In this document: piece after piece, positions 58,201 to 64,000 of the stretch
How the letters are laid out: each line of letters begins with the position of its first letter
How positions within the stretch are numbered: the stretch's first letter is position 1
DNA from: Phoronis australis
Lineage: Eukaryota > Phoronida > Phoronidae
Length of the DNA stretch: 64,000 nt
Assembly: GCA_002633005.1 (NCBI GenBank)
Contig: NMRA01000453.1
Span: 62,001-126,000 of the forward strand
Reading direction: 5' to 3'
Position numbers and translations under genes: made by a program
The notes under the pieces: generated by a model
Seen by the model: only the letters and a program-made list of their open reading frames with translations
The model's database searches: none
Told to the model about the DNA's origin: nothing

Positions 58201-60472
58201 TCATTCCCGTCTTTTTTGGTGACCTGAGTTCCCTGTTCATCAGTTCTGGAATGATTCTTGATTGACAGCTTTCCATAAAAATGTATTAATATCACCTGTT
58301 TTCTTTGCTTGTTTTCTTATTTTGTTTTTTATACAAATTTTATTGCCTATTGTCCAAATGCTTATCCATTTGTTTGCAAATGAATAGTTATTAAATACAA
58401 TTGTAACGTCAATCGTGAATACGTCGCACTTACCGCAGCCAGCACTAAGTGCCCCGACTCATGGCGAAGGTAAAGCAAAGAGTGCACTCTGGTAATAAAT
58501 TACAGGAAACATCTTTCTATATCTGTAAATGCAGTTTTTTCATCAACCTAGCGTGGAACCGGGATGAAAATATGAGAAGGGACTGTTTGGCAATTGCCGA
58601 GTCTACCTGCACCGCGCTTTGTAAGTTGGCTTGGCAGCAAACTGACACTGGTCTAGTGGCGTTTAAAATGTAAAGCGGTACAAAACATTCACGCTCAAAC
58701 ACGAGAGCTTTGGAGCTACTGATCAGATAAACAGTGCACGTAAATGAAGTCGATCAGACGAAAAGTTCGATCTCTAGCACGAAAATGATGGACCAGCAAA
58801 GTGCAGTTAGAAAGGCAATAAATGAACAGCAAGTGACCAGCAAACCTCTATGTCAGAGATTGACTGTGGGCTTGTTTAAAAGATAGCTATACTTTGAGAT
58901 TGTGCGTAGATGGAGAGTGACTAATTAAACCCAATAATTAATTTATTATATGATAACCATTAATTAGACTAGTGAACCCTGTTGTTAATTAAGTAATCAA
59001 CTACAAAGAAGATCGAGTAACTACGCCAGCGCCCTCTTGAAAGATTACTTCAATCAAAACTAAAATAAACTAATGTCTTATCTGCTATCCAAGCTAGGAC
59101 TCTCCACTTGTTGGATGACTGTCCTGTTGGTGAACCTTCGAACTACGCACACTGTATTGTGACAGTGCACTTTCTGGTCACCGTCTCTGGTGATGCAACA
59201 CTTGCAGGCAATTTCTTCTACTCGCGATTCTTCTTTCTGGTCACAGTCTCTGGCTGGTGACGCAACACTTCAGGTACCCACGATGCAAGTGACAAGCTCT
59301 TAGTTAACTTCCTGTTCGTTAACCCTTGCCCTTGCCAAGATCCTTTCTAGAATCTTCCACGAAATGGTTCTGTCGTACAATTTCCTCTGTACACTGTAGC
59401 AAGTGTTTATGCTTCAACTACTATAGCTCATCTGAATTTCTTTTTGACTTAAGCCCATATTATAATATTCTACTTATTCTGTGATTGGTTAATAAAAACC
59501 ACATGATCATATCCAATCATATCATTGGCTGTTACAGTTTGTTCTCAGAATTTTCTAGAATCTCTAGAGTACTTTGACCCCAGAACCCAAAGTTGTAAAC
59601 ACCATTCAAAAATAGATTTTGACGTTAAAGTACATGTCAACAAGTTTGACCCCATGATTTAAAAGTACATAATATGCACAAATTTTGGGCAACTAAAATG
59701 GATCTATTATTACTAATTACTTAATCAATATTTATTCTGACACTCTAATATCTCGAGAAAGTTGAGTCGTGGCGGGAAACAGAATGCCCATGCAGACAGC
59801 ACTTGTCGAGATCCATCCACATACCGATTTCCAGAAAGACCCGTCAAGGAACACCGAAGATACGGGACGAAAATCTAATGAATTAAAGAGCATTCACCGG
59901 AAAATCTCGAACACGAGAGAAGTCCAATAAAAAACAAGTGGCGCATTACCCTTCCGAGACAGTTGACAGACTAAGGTTCTGCAAACCAAAAAGAGGAAAA
60001 TAACCGCTACAGTGAGATCTTGCGTCCAGTTTTCCACCAAAAACAATAGGCTTTTAAATGCACCAGAAACATGTCGTGTGTAAATTCTACACTGATCGAT
60101 AAGTAATGCGACCTGTAACGTGCGAACAAAGAAACAAACAAAAATCAAACAAAAATCAACTTTCATGACATAGCAAGACTACCATTTCATCCAGTAACAA
60201 CTTTTATGACAAAGTAACAGACTTAGAGAAATTTCATTTCACCAGTTAATAACATCGAAAATATTTTCTTTCCGTTTTAAAAGTGCACAAAAGTTCGACG
60301 TTACAATCACAAGAGAAAAACATCATCGTACCTGTTGCTTAGACAGTGGCGGATCTAAAGTGCGAAGGCCAATTCCCAACCCTAAGCCAGCCGCCATGGA
60401 AATGATTAGCGCAATGACTATAACGTTTTGCTTCAGACACCCGCGACATTTTTCTCCTCGACTTTTGCCCAT
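31086..60472 (-). CDS. SLC1A: Excitatory amino-acid transporter (SLC1/EAAT family), nine coding exons
   Basis: Sodium-dependent glutamate/aspartate transporter of the plasma membrane. Coding exons (transcription order) are 60472-60332, 50214-49922, 49738-49696, 46258-46177, 45487-45292, 44714-44481, 42675-42481, 34044-33910 and 31254-31086. All introns are GT-AG, phases agree and the total is 1,488 bases, 495 residues plus stop, typical for the family. Hallmarks: [20 protein letters not shown] (TM2), three N-glycosylation sequons in the large extracellular loop (N174, N177, N180), a serine-rich GTASSSATLP tip (hairpin 1), [10 protein letters not shown] in TM7 (N363-D365, E371), and D437, D441 and R444 in TM8. 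The TM8 arginine is the residue that selects acidic over neutral amino acids. The protein ends QTQM, a class I PDZ-binding form as in vertebrate EAATs. The family is certain. Which EAAT subtype it represents is not resolved. Confidence 0.93.
32088..33749. mobile_element. Kolobok-like DNA transposon (copy C), in EAAT intron 8
   Basis: TTAA at 32088-32091 and 33746-33749 flank a 1,654-bp body with termini AGGAGCACGCCACCC and GGGTGGCATTCTCCT (two mismatches). It aligns with copy B but lacks that copy's LTR and MITE, so it gives the ancestral state at both sites. On the plus strand a frame starting [20 protein letters not shown] (ATG at 33204) ends at ARTM followed by a GTAAGT donor-like sequence. 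On the minus strand a damaged THAP segment overlaps at about 33400-33510. Confidence 0.8.
33910..34044 (-). CDS. SLC1A: EAAT exon 8 (residues 395-440)
   Basis: Encodes hairpin 2 ([20 protein letters not shown]) and the start of TM8 (AIDWF). Most EAATs read GLPTDD or GLP.ED here; this protein reads GLPQTD. The Kolobok-like copy C ends only 160 bases beyond its donor. Confidence 0.93.
34045..36750. other. EAAT intron 7, no further gene
   Basis: Intronic. Short frames only, no recognisable domain. Confidence 0.5.
36751..36887. mobile_element. MITE with TTCAGTA...GCTAGGACCT ends, copy 2
   Basis: The left end reads TTCAGTAACGCAAGGACCT and the right end is the complement of TTCAGTAGACGCTAGGACCT. 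It is the best-preserved of the two copies (other at 12919-13051) and contains a CACGTGAC E-box-like hexamer. Confidence 0.7.
36983..37883 (+). mobile_element. CTCF-motif tandem-repeat element E1 (Helentron/pearl-like)
   Basis: 5' end: hairpin AACGTCGAGCGTT, then a hairpin-forming GCACCGCAAACGGTGTGC. Core units begin at 37370 (CCACTAGGAAGCGC), 37521 (CCCCTAGGTGGCGC) and 37667 (CCACTAGGGGGCAC), spaced about 146-151 bp. 3' end: a GGAC-rich microsatellite (37795-37836), then a terminal hairpin with arms CCACATAT and ATATGTGG followed by GCGCATAAAAA. It sits in EAAT intron 7, motif strand plus. Confidence 0.75.
38710..39209. mobile_element. Foldback-like element with tandem-repeat arms (type 2)
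   Basis: A 33-bp perfect terminal inverted repeat starts GGGGAATCAACAATTGG at 38710 and is mirrored at the end, 39209. Each arm continues as diverged subrepeats of about 20 bp built on CCGGACTTCAAAACCAG / GGCCGGNNNCAAAACACGAT (left arm to about 38920, right arm from about 39019). The 100-bp centre is unique. Same architecture as Drosophila FB and sea-urchin TU elements. Confidence 0.75.
39811..41020 (-). mobile_element. CTCF-motif tandem-repeat element E5, inverted
   Basis: Read on the minus strand, this copy ends GGGCGCATAAAAA at 39811 and starts near 41020 with AGCGTTGAAATGTACCCAC. Core motifs on the minus strand are at about 39979, 40128 (TGGCCACCAGGCGGCGCA, the closest match in the window to the vertebrate CTCF consensus), 40413, 40558 and 40790. 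It faces E1 across 2 kb, so the two arrays are convergent. Confidence 0.7.
41021..42480. other. EAAT intron 7, remainder
   Basis: No repeats or frames of note recognised. Confidence 0.4.
42481..42675 (-). CDS. SLC1A: EAAT exon 7 (residues 330-395)
   Basis: Encodes the hairpin 1 exit SATLPVTF and TM7 with [20 protein letters not shown], then [16 protein letters not shown]. Two donors are possible (after 42486 or after 42481). Only the second, AG/GTAGGT, keeps the frame and gives the family sequence T-V-S-V-T at the junction. Confidence 0.92.
42676..44480. other. EAAT intron 6
   Basis: No recognisable gene or element. Confidence 0.5.
44481..44714 (-). CDS. SLC1A: EAAT exon 6 (residues 252-330)
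   Basis: Encodes [22 protein letters not shown]6 ([20 protein letters not shown]), the RKNP motif and the start of hairpin 1 ([11 protein letters not shown]). The donor is AG/GTATGT. Confidence 0.94.
45292..45487 (-). CDS. SLC1A: EAAT exon 5 (residues 187-252)
   Basis: Encodes [20 protein letters not shown] (TM4c-TM5 region) and [17 protein letters not shown] ending in a split tryptophan. GMNVLGL and LNEA...LV are family signatures. Confidence 0.93.
46177..46258 (-). CDS. SLC1A: EAAT exon 4 (residues 160-187)
   Basis: Encodes [20 protein letters not shown] and a following NGTTTLD. This is the variable extracellular TM3-TM4 loop (within TM4b-c), with three N-x-T sequons in nine residues. The acceptor is CTATTTCAG and the donor C/GTACGT leaves phase 1. 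Confidence 0.85.
46259..47065. other. EAAT intron 3, first part
   Basis: Near 46990-47055 lies a decayed 3' end of the tandem-repeat element family (GACGGACG, then GAATATGCGACAACATGTGA). Otherwise featureless. Confidence 0.4.
47066..47160 (+). mobile_element. 5'-end fragment of the CTCF-motif element
   Basis: AACGCAGAGCATTGATATGCGCCCATCG and following sequence match the start of E4 (52209) more closely than that of E2, so at least two subfamilies exist. Confidence 0.55.
47279..48593 (+). mobile_element. CTCF-motif tandem-repeat element E2, best-preserved copy
   Basis: 5' hairpin AACGCGGAGCGTT at 47279, then GAAATGCGCCCAC, whose ATGCGCCCAC is the inverted partner of GTGGGCGCAT at the 3' end. 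Seven core motifs start at 47503, 47652, 47812, 47955, 48102, 48254 and 48400 (spacings 149, 160, 143, 147, 152, 146). They follow a three-unit order: A (GGGGGCAC type), B (GGAGGCGCC type), C (GGTGGCGCA type). The 3' end is a 14-bp stem, arms ATGCGACCACATAT and ATATGTGGGCGCAT, loop AA, followed by AAAAA. No coding frame. Known Helentron and pearl elements have this layout of end hairpins around tandem core repeats. Confidence 0.8.
47955..47969 (+). promoter_or_regulatory. CTCF-like core motif (example, type A unit)
   Basis: GCCACTAGGGGGCAC matches the CTCF core CCA(G/C)(C/T)AG(G/A)(G/T)GGC(A/G)C at every position. Identical cores are at 6113-6127 and 37666-37680, and one at 53272-53286 (GCCACTAGGGGGCAC). 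Binding is untested. Confidence 0.5.
48594..49526 (+). mobile_element. CTCF-motif element fragment (E3)
   Basis: Starts abruptly after E2 with a degenerate unit (TGCCACTAAGGGAATC), has another at about 49276, and ends with GGACGTCCGGACGGGGAT and a degraded terminal hairpin (TATGTGGCCACATAAAAAA). The 5' end is missing. Confidence 0.5.
49696..49738 (-). CDS. SLC1A: EAAT micro-exon 3 (residues 145-159)
   Basis: A 43-base exon encodes (R)[14 protein letters not shown], matching the R.MFP.NLV.A.F segment of all EAATs. Two donors lie 20 bases apart (after 49696 and after 49676). Only the first keeps frame with exon 4. Use of the second would shift the frame. Confidence 0.9.
49922..50214 (-). CDS. 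SLC1A: EAAT exon 2 (residues 48-145)
   Basis: The acceptor is TCTCTTTAG. The exon encodes [20 protein letters not shown] through TM2 and TM3 ([18 protein letters not shown]), the family motif QPGK, and ends SILDLI plus two bases of an arginine codon. Confidence 0.93.
50215..52208. other. EAAT intron 1, distal part
   Basis: Contains a minus-strand CTGAGGA...CGAAACGTC signature at about 51505-51542. Otherwise no recognisable gene. Confidence 0.4.
52209..53866 (+). mobile_element. CTCF-motif tandem-repeat element E4, longest array
   Basis: Starts with the perfect hairpin AACGCGGAGCGTT and GATATGCGCC. Core units start at about 52322, 52533, 52687, 52828, 52973, 53131, 53272, 53417, 53550 and 53695. 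Matching types recur every three units, 423-444 bp apart. The 3' end keeps ACGGACAGAGATGACGGCAT and the first half of the terminal hairpin, then is truncated. It sits in EAAT intron 1. Confidence 0.8.
54553..54951 (+). CDS. Orphan open frame, 132 codons
   Basis: Starts [19 protein letters not shown] and ends AIQMLLIE. It has aromatic, beta-rich character (for example [17 protein letters not shown]) and no simple repeats, but I recognise no domain. It lies between the arms of the possible foldback element, antisense to the EAAT gene within its first intron. It may be chance, or cargo of the element. Confidence 0.2.
   Translation: MEAASSGNKRPSSFSPISSLVRHVPVKFRSSVLHQSGLYLLDGRTNFFRFEKIIQYHGKDDVSYSIKIDQNFVAEFESLVWIWSATLDDSDISYEFKTVNKLFSPIIYGDIYYPVPFNSFHHISAIQMLLIE
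55271..55590. mobile_element. CAGTGGCGG-type MITE remnant
   Basis: The left end reads AAGAGGCGGATTTAAGGGGG. The right end, complemented, reads AAGAGCGTATTTAGG. It shares AAAATTCTCCCAGAT, CCATTTGGCAGTTC and CTAACTCAAAATCCT with the copy at 16562-16715. Confidence 0.55.
55758..55829 (-). pseudogene. tRNA-Thr(CGT)-like pseudogene or SINE head
   Basis: Read on the minus strand, an A-box-like TGGTGTAGTGG is followed by an anticodon-type loop CTCGTAA (anticodon CGT, threonine) and a B-box-like GCTTCGAAACC, at tRNA-like distances within 72 bases. The acceptor stem pairs at only five of seven positions and the anticodon stem is poor, so it is not a working tRNA. A tRNA-derived SINE is the other possibility. 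Confidence 0.5.
58060..58230 (-). pseudogene. LINE reverse-transcriptase fragment
   Basis: The frame reads [20 protein letters not shown] then HAEKWGITF and SLNKHKV. This matches the segment right after the YADD catalytic box of LINE reverse transcriptases (DDI.A.....GLQ..ID....Y..KWG..F...KTKV). The catalytic aspartate pair itself is altered (GND) and neighbouring sequence is unrecognisable. Dead fragment. Confidence 0.6.
58296..60331. other. EAAT intron 1, proximal part
   Basis: AT-rich, no recognised gene. The segment 59140-59290 contains a near repeat of a CTTTCTGGTCAC(C/A)GTCTCTGG phrase. Confidence 0.4.
60332..60472 (-). CDS. SLC1A: EAAT exon 1 (residues 1-47)
   Basis: ATG at 60472-60470 starts [20 protein letters not shown], a short basic and cysteine-rich cytoplasmic head before TM1 ([16 protein letters not shown]). 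It ends LSKQQ in phase 0 at a GTACGA donor. The start is the first Met before TM1 in this frame, and cytoplasmic heads of this length are normal. An upstream non-coding exon is possible. Confidence 0.85.
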
Positions 60473-61981
60473 GGTATGGTTGTTTCTAGTTGGTGGTAAA
60501 AGTTGGCGAATTTAAATTTGTCACCTGTAAATAAATATGACAAATGTGAATAAAATCGCAACGAGGTGCGTTCATGACGTTCATATATCACGTACTTTAA
60601 TATGACATCTACGTTCAGATTTATACGTGCAATATAACCTTTTACCAACTATTTCCTTCTGTGATGCAACAGATGAAAATGTTTCGATGAAAGTCCAAGT
60701 GTCCCTCGTATGTGTACGAAACCACCGCTTGATTACGATTTTTTTGTTTCAGTCGGCTATCCTGGTACTGTGTACATAAATGTGTTTTTGACGTCACCCC
60801 ATCAGGTGGGCAGTGATCGAAGCAAGGAAATGTTGCAGTTCTTTTCCAAATGTAAGTTTGACGTTTTCAGATTTTATGTACTGTGGACGCAAACGCTTTA
60901 TAGACATCGGTATTTCTGAAAGTTCCTTGTGCAAGAACCACTTCAAACTCGATGTATTTAAAATATGTCAGTTCATAACTGTCAGTTTACCCAGTTGAAA
61001 TTCAACCCGTCTGGGCTTGAGATTTGTCGTTCATCATGTTTCCACAGGGCACCTTTTCAGTATAGGTGGCGCTGTGTCAGAGGGTATGCCGCCGCGAAAT
61101 ATTCGATTTGAGTGACAGCCCTGTAACCTTTGACCTCGGATAAGTAGTAAACAAATTGCCACCCAGTTGTAGGTGGTTGCACTAAATCTATTTTTCTCGC
61201 TACACGGTAAATACTTCGCATTTGAAATTCCTCGAGAATGAAGATAATGTACTTTGCTACACATATGTGAAATATTGTAAAAACTGCCATTTTTGTGAAT
61301 AAGGTATGAGATATCGTTAAGTTGTGAAAGGTGAAAGTCTCAAGGTCCTCGGTTAATTACTCGATGAAAATTTGTTTTCGGTCAACATAACCTATACATG
61401 CCAAATAAGAAGTTCAATAACTTGGTAAAATTGATCAACATTCATCTTTTGGCTTTTTCATGTTTTAAAGAACATGGAATAGCTCGGCGTTACTTATATT
61501 TTCACGGAGCTCACCCAAATTGTTTCAAAAGTGATGCTGTTGATTGTAAATTACCTTTTCTTTCCTACTCGTTCACTCGAAATAGGGTTTTAAAAAACCT
61601 AAAGTTCATCACTTTGGACTGAACATTAAAACGGTTCAGGTATTTGTAATTAAAGTAGTTTTATATTCTACCACAAGTTAGCAGTGTGATTTTAAAAATA
61701 TTTTTACTGCTCTTTTGAACTATTCTACCCTTTCAATTTGTTTAATGTGACCAACAGTGTTTAAATGTGTCTGTTTAAATACCCGAGACATCATTTTTGA
61801 TAAAAAATGACGCACTTAACACAAACTCTAGATTTCAACATTTGTCATTTTTCAACAAATTTATTGGCAAATTACACGAAAACATGCAACTTTAAACGCG
61901 AGAACTTTTCGCATTTGAAAAGTACACCTATGAAAAATGTCGAAGTAAAATTATCAGGCGAAAGTACTCACGAAACTTTTT

Positions 61982-62053
61982 AAAGCCCCTACAGCTCAAA
62001 GCCCCTACACCTCAAAGCCCCTACAGCTCAAGGCCCCTACATCTCAAAGCCCA
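61982..62053. repeat. 16-bp tandem repeat
   Basis: About four and a half units of AAAGCCCCTACAGCTC with few changes. Confidence 0.85.
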
Positions 62054-62301
62054 CTGACTACAATGCCCGTGATGACTTGAGTTGCCGGCTTATTATGTAA
62101 CGAATCAAGATGGGCGATGAGCGTCGCAATGCAACTCGGTTAGAAATTCAACAATGACGGATTAACAGCGGCGACATGCAGTTCTAATGAACAACTAAGT
62201 GCTATTTTATAGCAGTATTACGTTCATTTGACGGACAGTAAACATGCAGCATCCGAAACTAGTGCTAGCAAGTTATGACGAAGAAGTACACGATATTTTC
62301 A

Positions 62302-62346
62302 TTGGTACCAGCTAGGAACCAATACGAGATTGGTTCCTAGGTACCA
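62302..62346. repeat. Strong imperfect hairpin
   Basis: TTGGTACCAGCTAGGAACCA pairs with TGGTTCCTAGGTACCA across a short loop (ATACGAGAT). Confidence 0.75.
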
Positions 62347-64000
62347 GTCAATCTTACGCAAATGGCATACCACGGTATTTCGTTTTGGTGCATGCCATTC
62401 CCACGAACCATAGTTAGACACACGAACATCAACATGATGTACAGTTTACGAACAAAAATTCTTACAATTAGTATAACAGCCAACTCATTCGGACAAACAT
62501 TTTGTGAAAAGCAATGTCAGGTCAAATATGGTCCGTACATGAATGATTCGATATCCTACGAGTAGACTACGAGCTTTGTGTACGAGTTTTGCATGATTTT
62601 ATATCCATACATTCTACGCCTGCTGAACAATCTGAAATAGCAGCACGAAAGGGTACATTTTGAAACATATCGAAGCTAGTTATCCAAATCTTAAATATTA
62701 CCCGAGACTCTTTACCTTCAAGTAACCTTTGCTGAAATAAGTACATAGACACACAGATTTGTTTGCCCAACTGCGCGCGCAGCAGTAGTCTGTTTTCAAT
62801 TCGTTTCCTTGTAATGGACTCCGGGAAGACTTCGATTCAATAGACAACATTGTTCCCGAGTTTGTATAGACGCATTGTAGCACGCAATCATGGCAATGCG
62901 GAGCGCCTAACAAATGACGCAAGTCATGAAATAATGTGCAATGACCGCCGACGATTTATTGCCCAGAAAGATTCTGTGTTAACCCTGGGCGCTGGGAGTA
63001 CACTGAGCTGTACGGTACATCTCTTGGAGGCCTATATAGGTACACGTCCCCACCCAACAAACTCGTGGACTACCAATATATATGCTGGTGCACTTACCTG
63101 CATAGCTACAGCTTAATCTTCTTATTTGACAACTTGTTTGACCCTCTTTCCTGGATGACCGTATAAGATATTTCAGATCCGCAATATTGCGCGTATCTTC
63201 TCAATATTAAAGATCGACTCGTTTCTGGATCGACTTCTCACATATCTGTGATTGTAGGCCTACTTATATCTAGCTCCCCATTTTCTAAGTGGTCCCTTTT
63301 CTGGTTTTCCTGACCTTCTATATTTAAATGTTTTCGACGCATCCGTTAATTGCGCTTATAGGTCGCCCACCACCGGCTTTAGTTCACGTAACAGCTCAGT
63401 GGACTCCGGCCAACATGACAAACGCAGGCCCGTAGCCAGCATTGCGCAGGGAGTGGTTCGAATTTCTAGTACGGTGGACCTTTGATATTTTGCAAATGTC
63501 GAAACTGTAGGCACCTGACGCAGCTTAACTAGGGGGGGGGGGGGGGNAATCTGTATACACAACGACGACTCTCAGCTCTATGTTCCCAAGATCAGACAGA
63601 TATATATCGTAATACCAGAAATGAGGATCATGGCCCTGACGGTTGCTCACAAAGAATGGGACCCAAATCCGGATGGAATGTGGTCCAGAAAGAGAACGCT
63701 CCCGCGTTATCCCCACCCAAACTTTCAAACTGAGCGTGCTTAAACGAATGATATAACGCCTCAATTACATATTCGGACGGAAATGATCGACTTGGAATAG
63801 TTTGATCTGTTGTATTTTGCGTGTTACTTAACTTACATCGCTGGAAATGGGAACAACCCACTGTCCAAAGGTTCACTACTCTGAAGGTTCATTATTCCGA
63901 AGCCAAGGTTTACTAACTCCGAAAAGATTTAAAATTTTGGACTTGTGTATCAGATATACTTTTACCTTAAAAAATAAACTACACTTCGGTTATTAGATGG

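Larger units (their letters stand above)
60473..64000. other. Upstream region of the EAAT gene
   Basis: The promoter and any non-coding first exon should lie here, but no TATA box or exon can be fixed. It holds a 16-bp tandem repeat (61982-62053), a hairpin (62302-62346) and a poly-G run (63532-63546) beside a single N. Confidence 0.4.

Noticed and set aside
60433-60648. Minus-strand frame of 71 codons overlapping EAAT exon 1
   Set aside because: It is in a different frame from the transporter start and has no family match; it is a shadow of exon 1 and its leader.
14099-64000. CRISPR arrays, bacterial operons or ribosomal RNA
   Set aside because: No spaced direct repeats of CRISPR type, no ribosome-binding-site-led gene runs and no rRNA signature were seen; exon-intron structure shows the DNA is eukaryotic.

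Overview
The window is 64 kb of eukaryotic DNA. Coding sequence is sparse and split by GT-AG introns, introns are long, and most of the rest is transposable-element debris. Domains seen (EAAT/SLC1 transporter, THAP, tectonin, HIRAN-like) and element types (Kolobok-like, Helentron/pearl-like, foldback, LINE and Gypsy-type relics) point to an invertebrate animal, most likely marine. I cannot name the species. A gap of 187 N lies at 3214-3400, and single N bases follow poly-G runs or interrupt a repeat (5816, 13962, 63547).

The one intact protein gene is an excitatory amino-acid transporter (SLC1/EAAT family) on the minus strand. Its nine coding exons run from the start codon at 60472-60470 to the stop at 31088-31086. 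All splice phases agree and the spliced frame gives 495 residues with every hallmark of a glutamate transporter. Its introns hold most of the interesting repeats.

Layout: 1-545, right end of a Kolobok-like element with an antisense THAP remnant; 1509-1665, small palindromic element; 3401-5412, two decayed tectonin-repeat exons and a tandem duplication; 4261-6200, fragments of the tandem-repeat element family; 6640-7340, dispersed repeat (second copy 27385-28180); 8128-9325 and 12121-12905, a repeat family carrying DR1 nuclear-receptor-like sites; 13359-14098, decayed PHD-type zinc finger and a 12-bp minisatellite; 17777-17951, HIRAN-like fragment; 18582-18938, LINE ORF2 tail; 20019-20821, inverted-arm element; 21946-24352, complete Kolobok-like copy with a nested solo LTR and a nested MITE; 25988-26680, Gypsy-type gag relic; 29310-29640, foldback MITE; 31086-60472, EAAT gene; 60473-64000, upstream of the gene with nothing recognised.

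The best candidate for something not described before is the repeat family at 36983-37883, 39811-41020, 47279-48593 and 52209-53866, with fragments elsewhere. Each copy is bounded by short hairpins and a 10-bp subterminal inverted repeat, as in Helentron/pearl-type elements. Its core is a chain of roughly 147-bp units in a three-unit higher-order repeat of about 445 bp. Each unit begins with a sequence close to the CTCF core (CCACTAGGGGGCAC, CCACTAGGAGGCGC or CCACTAGGTGGCGC). This puts rows of CTCF-like sites at nucleosome-length spacing inside the introns of a neuronal-type transporter gene.
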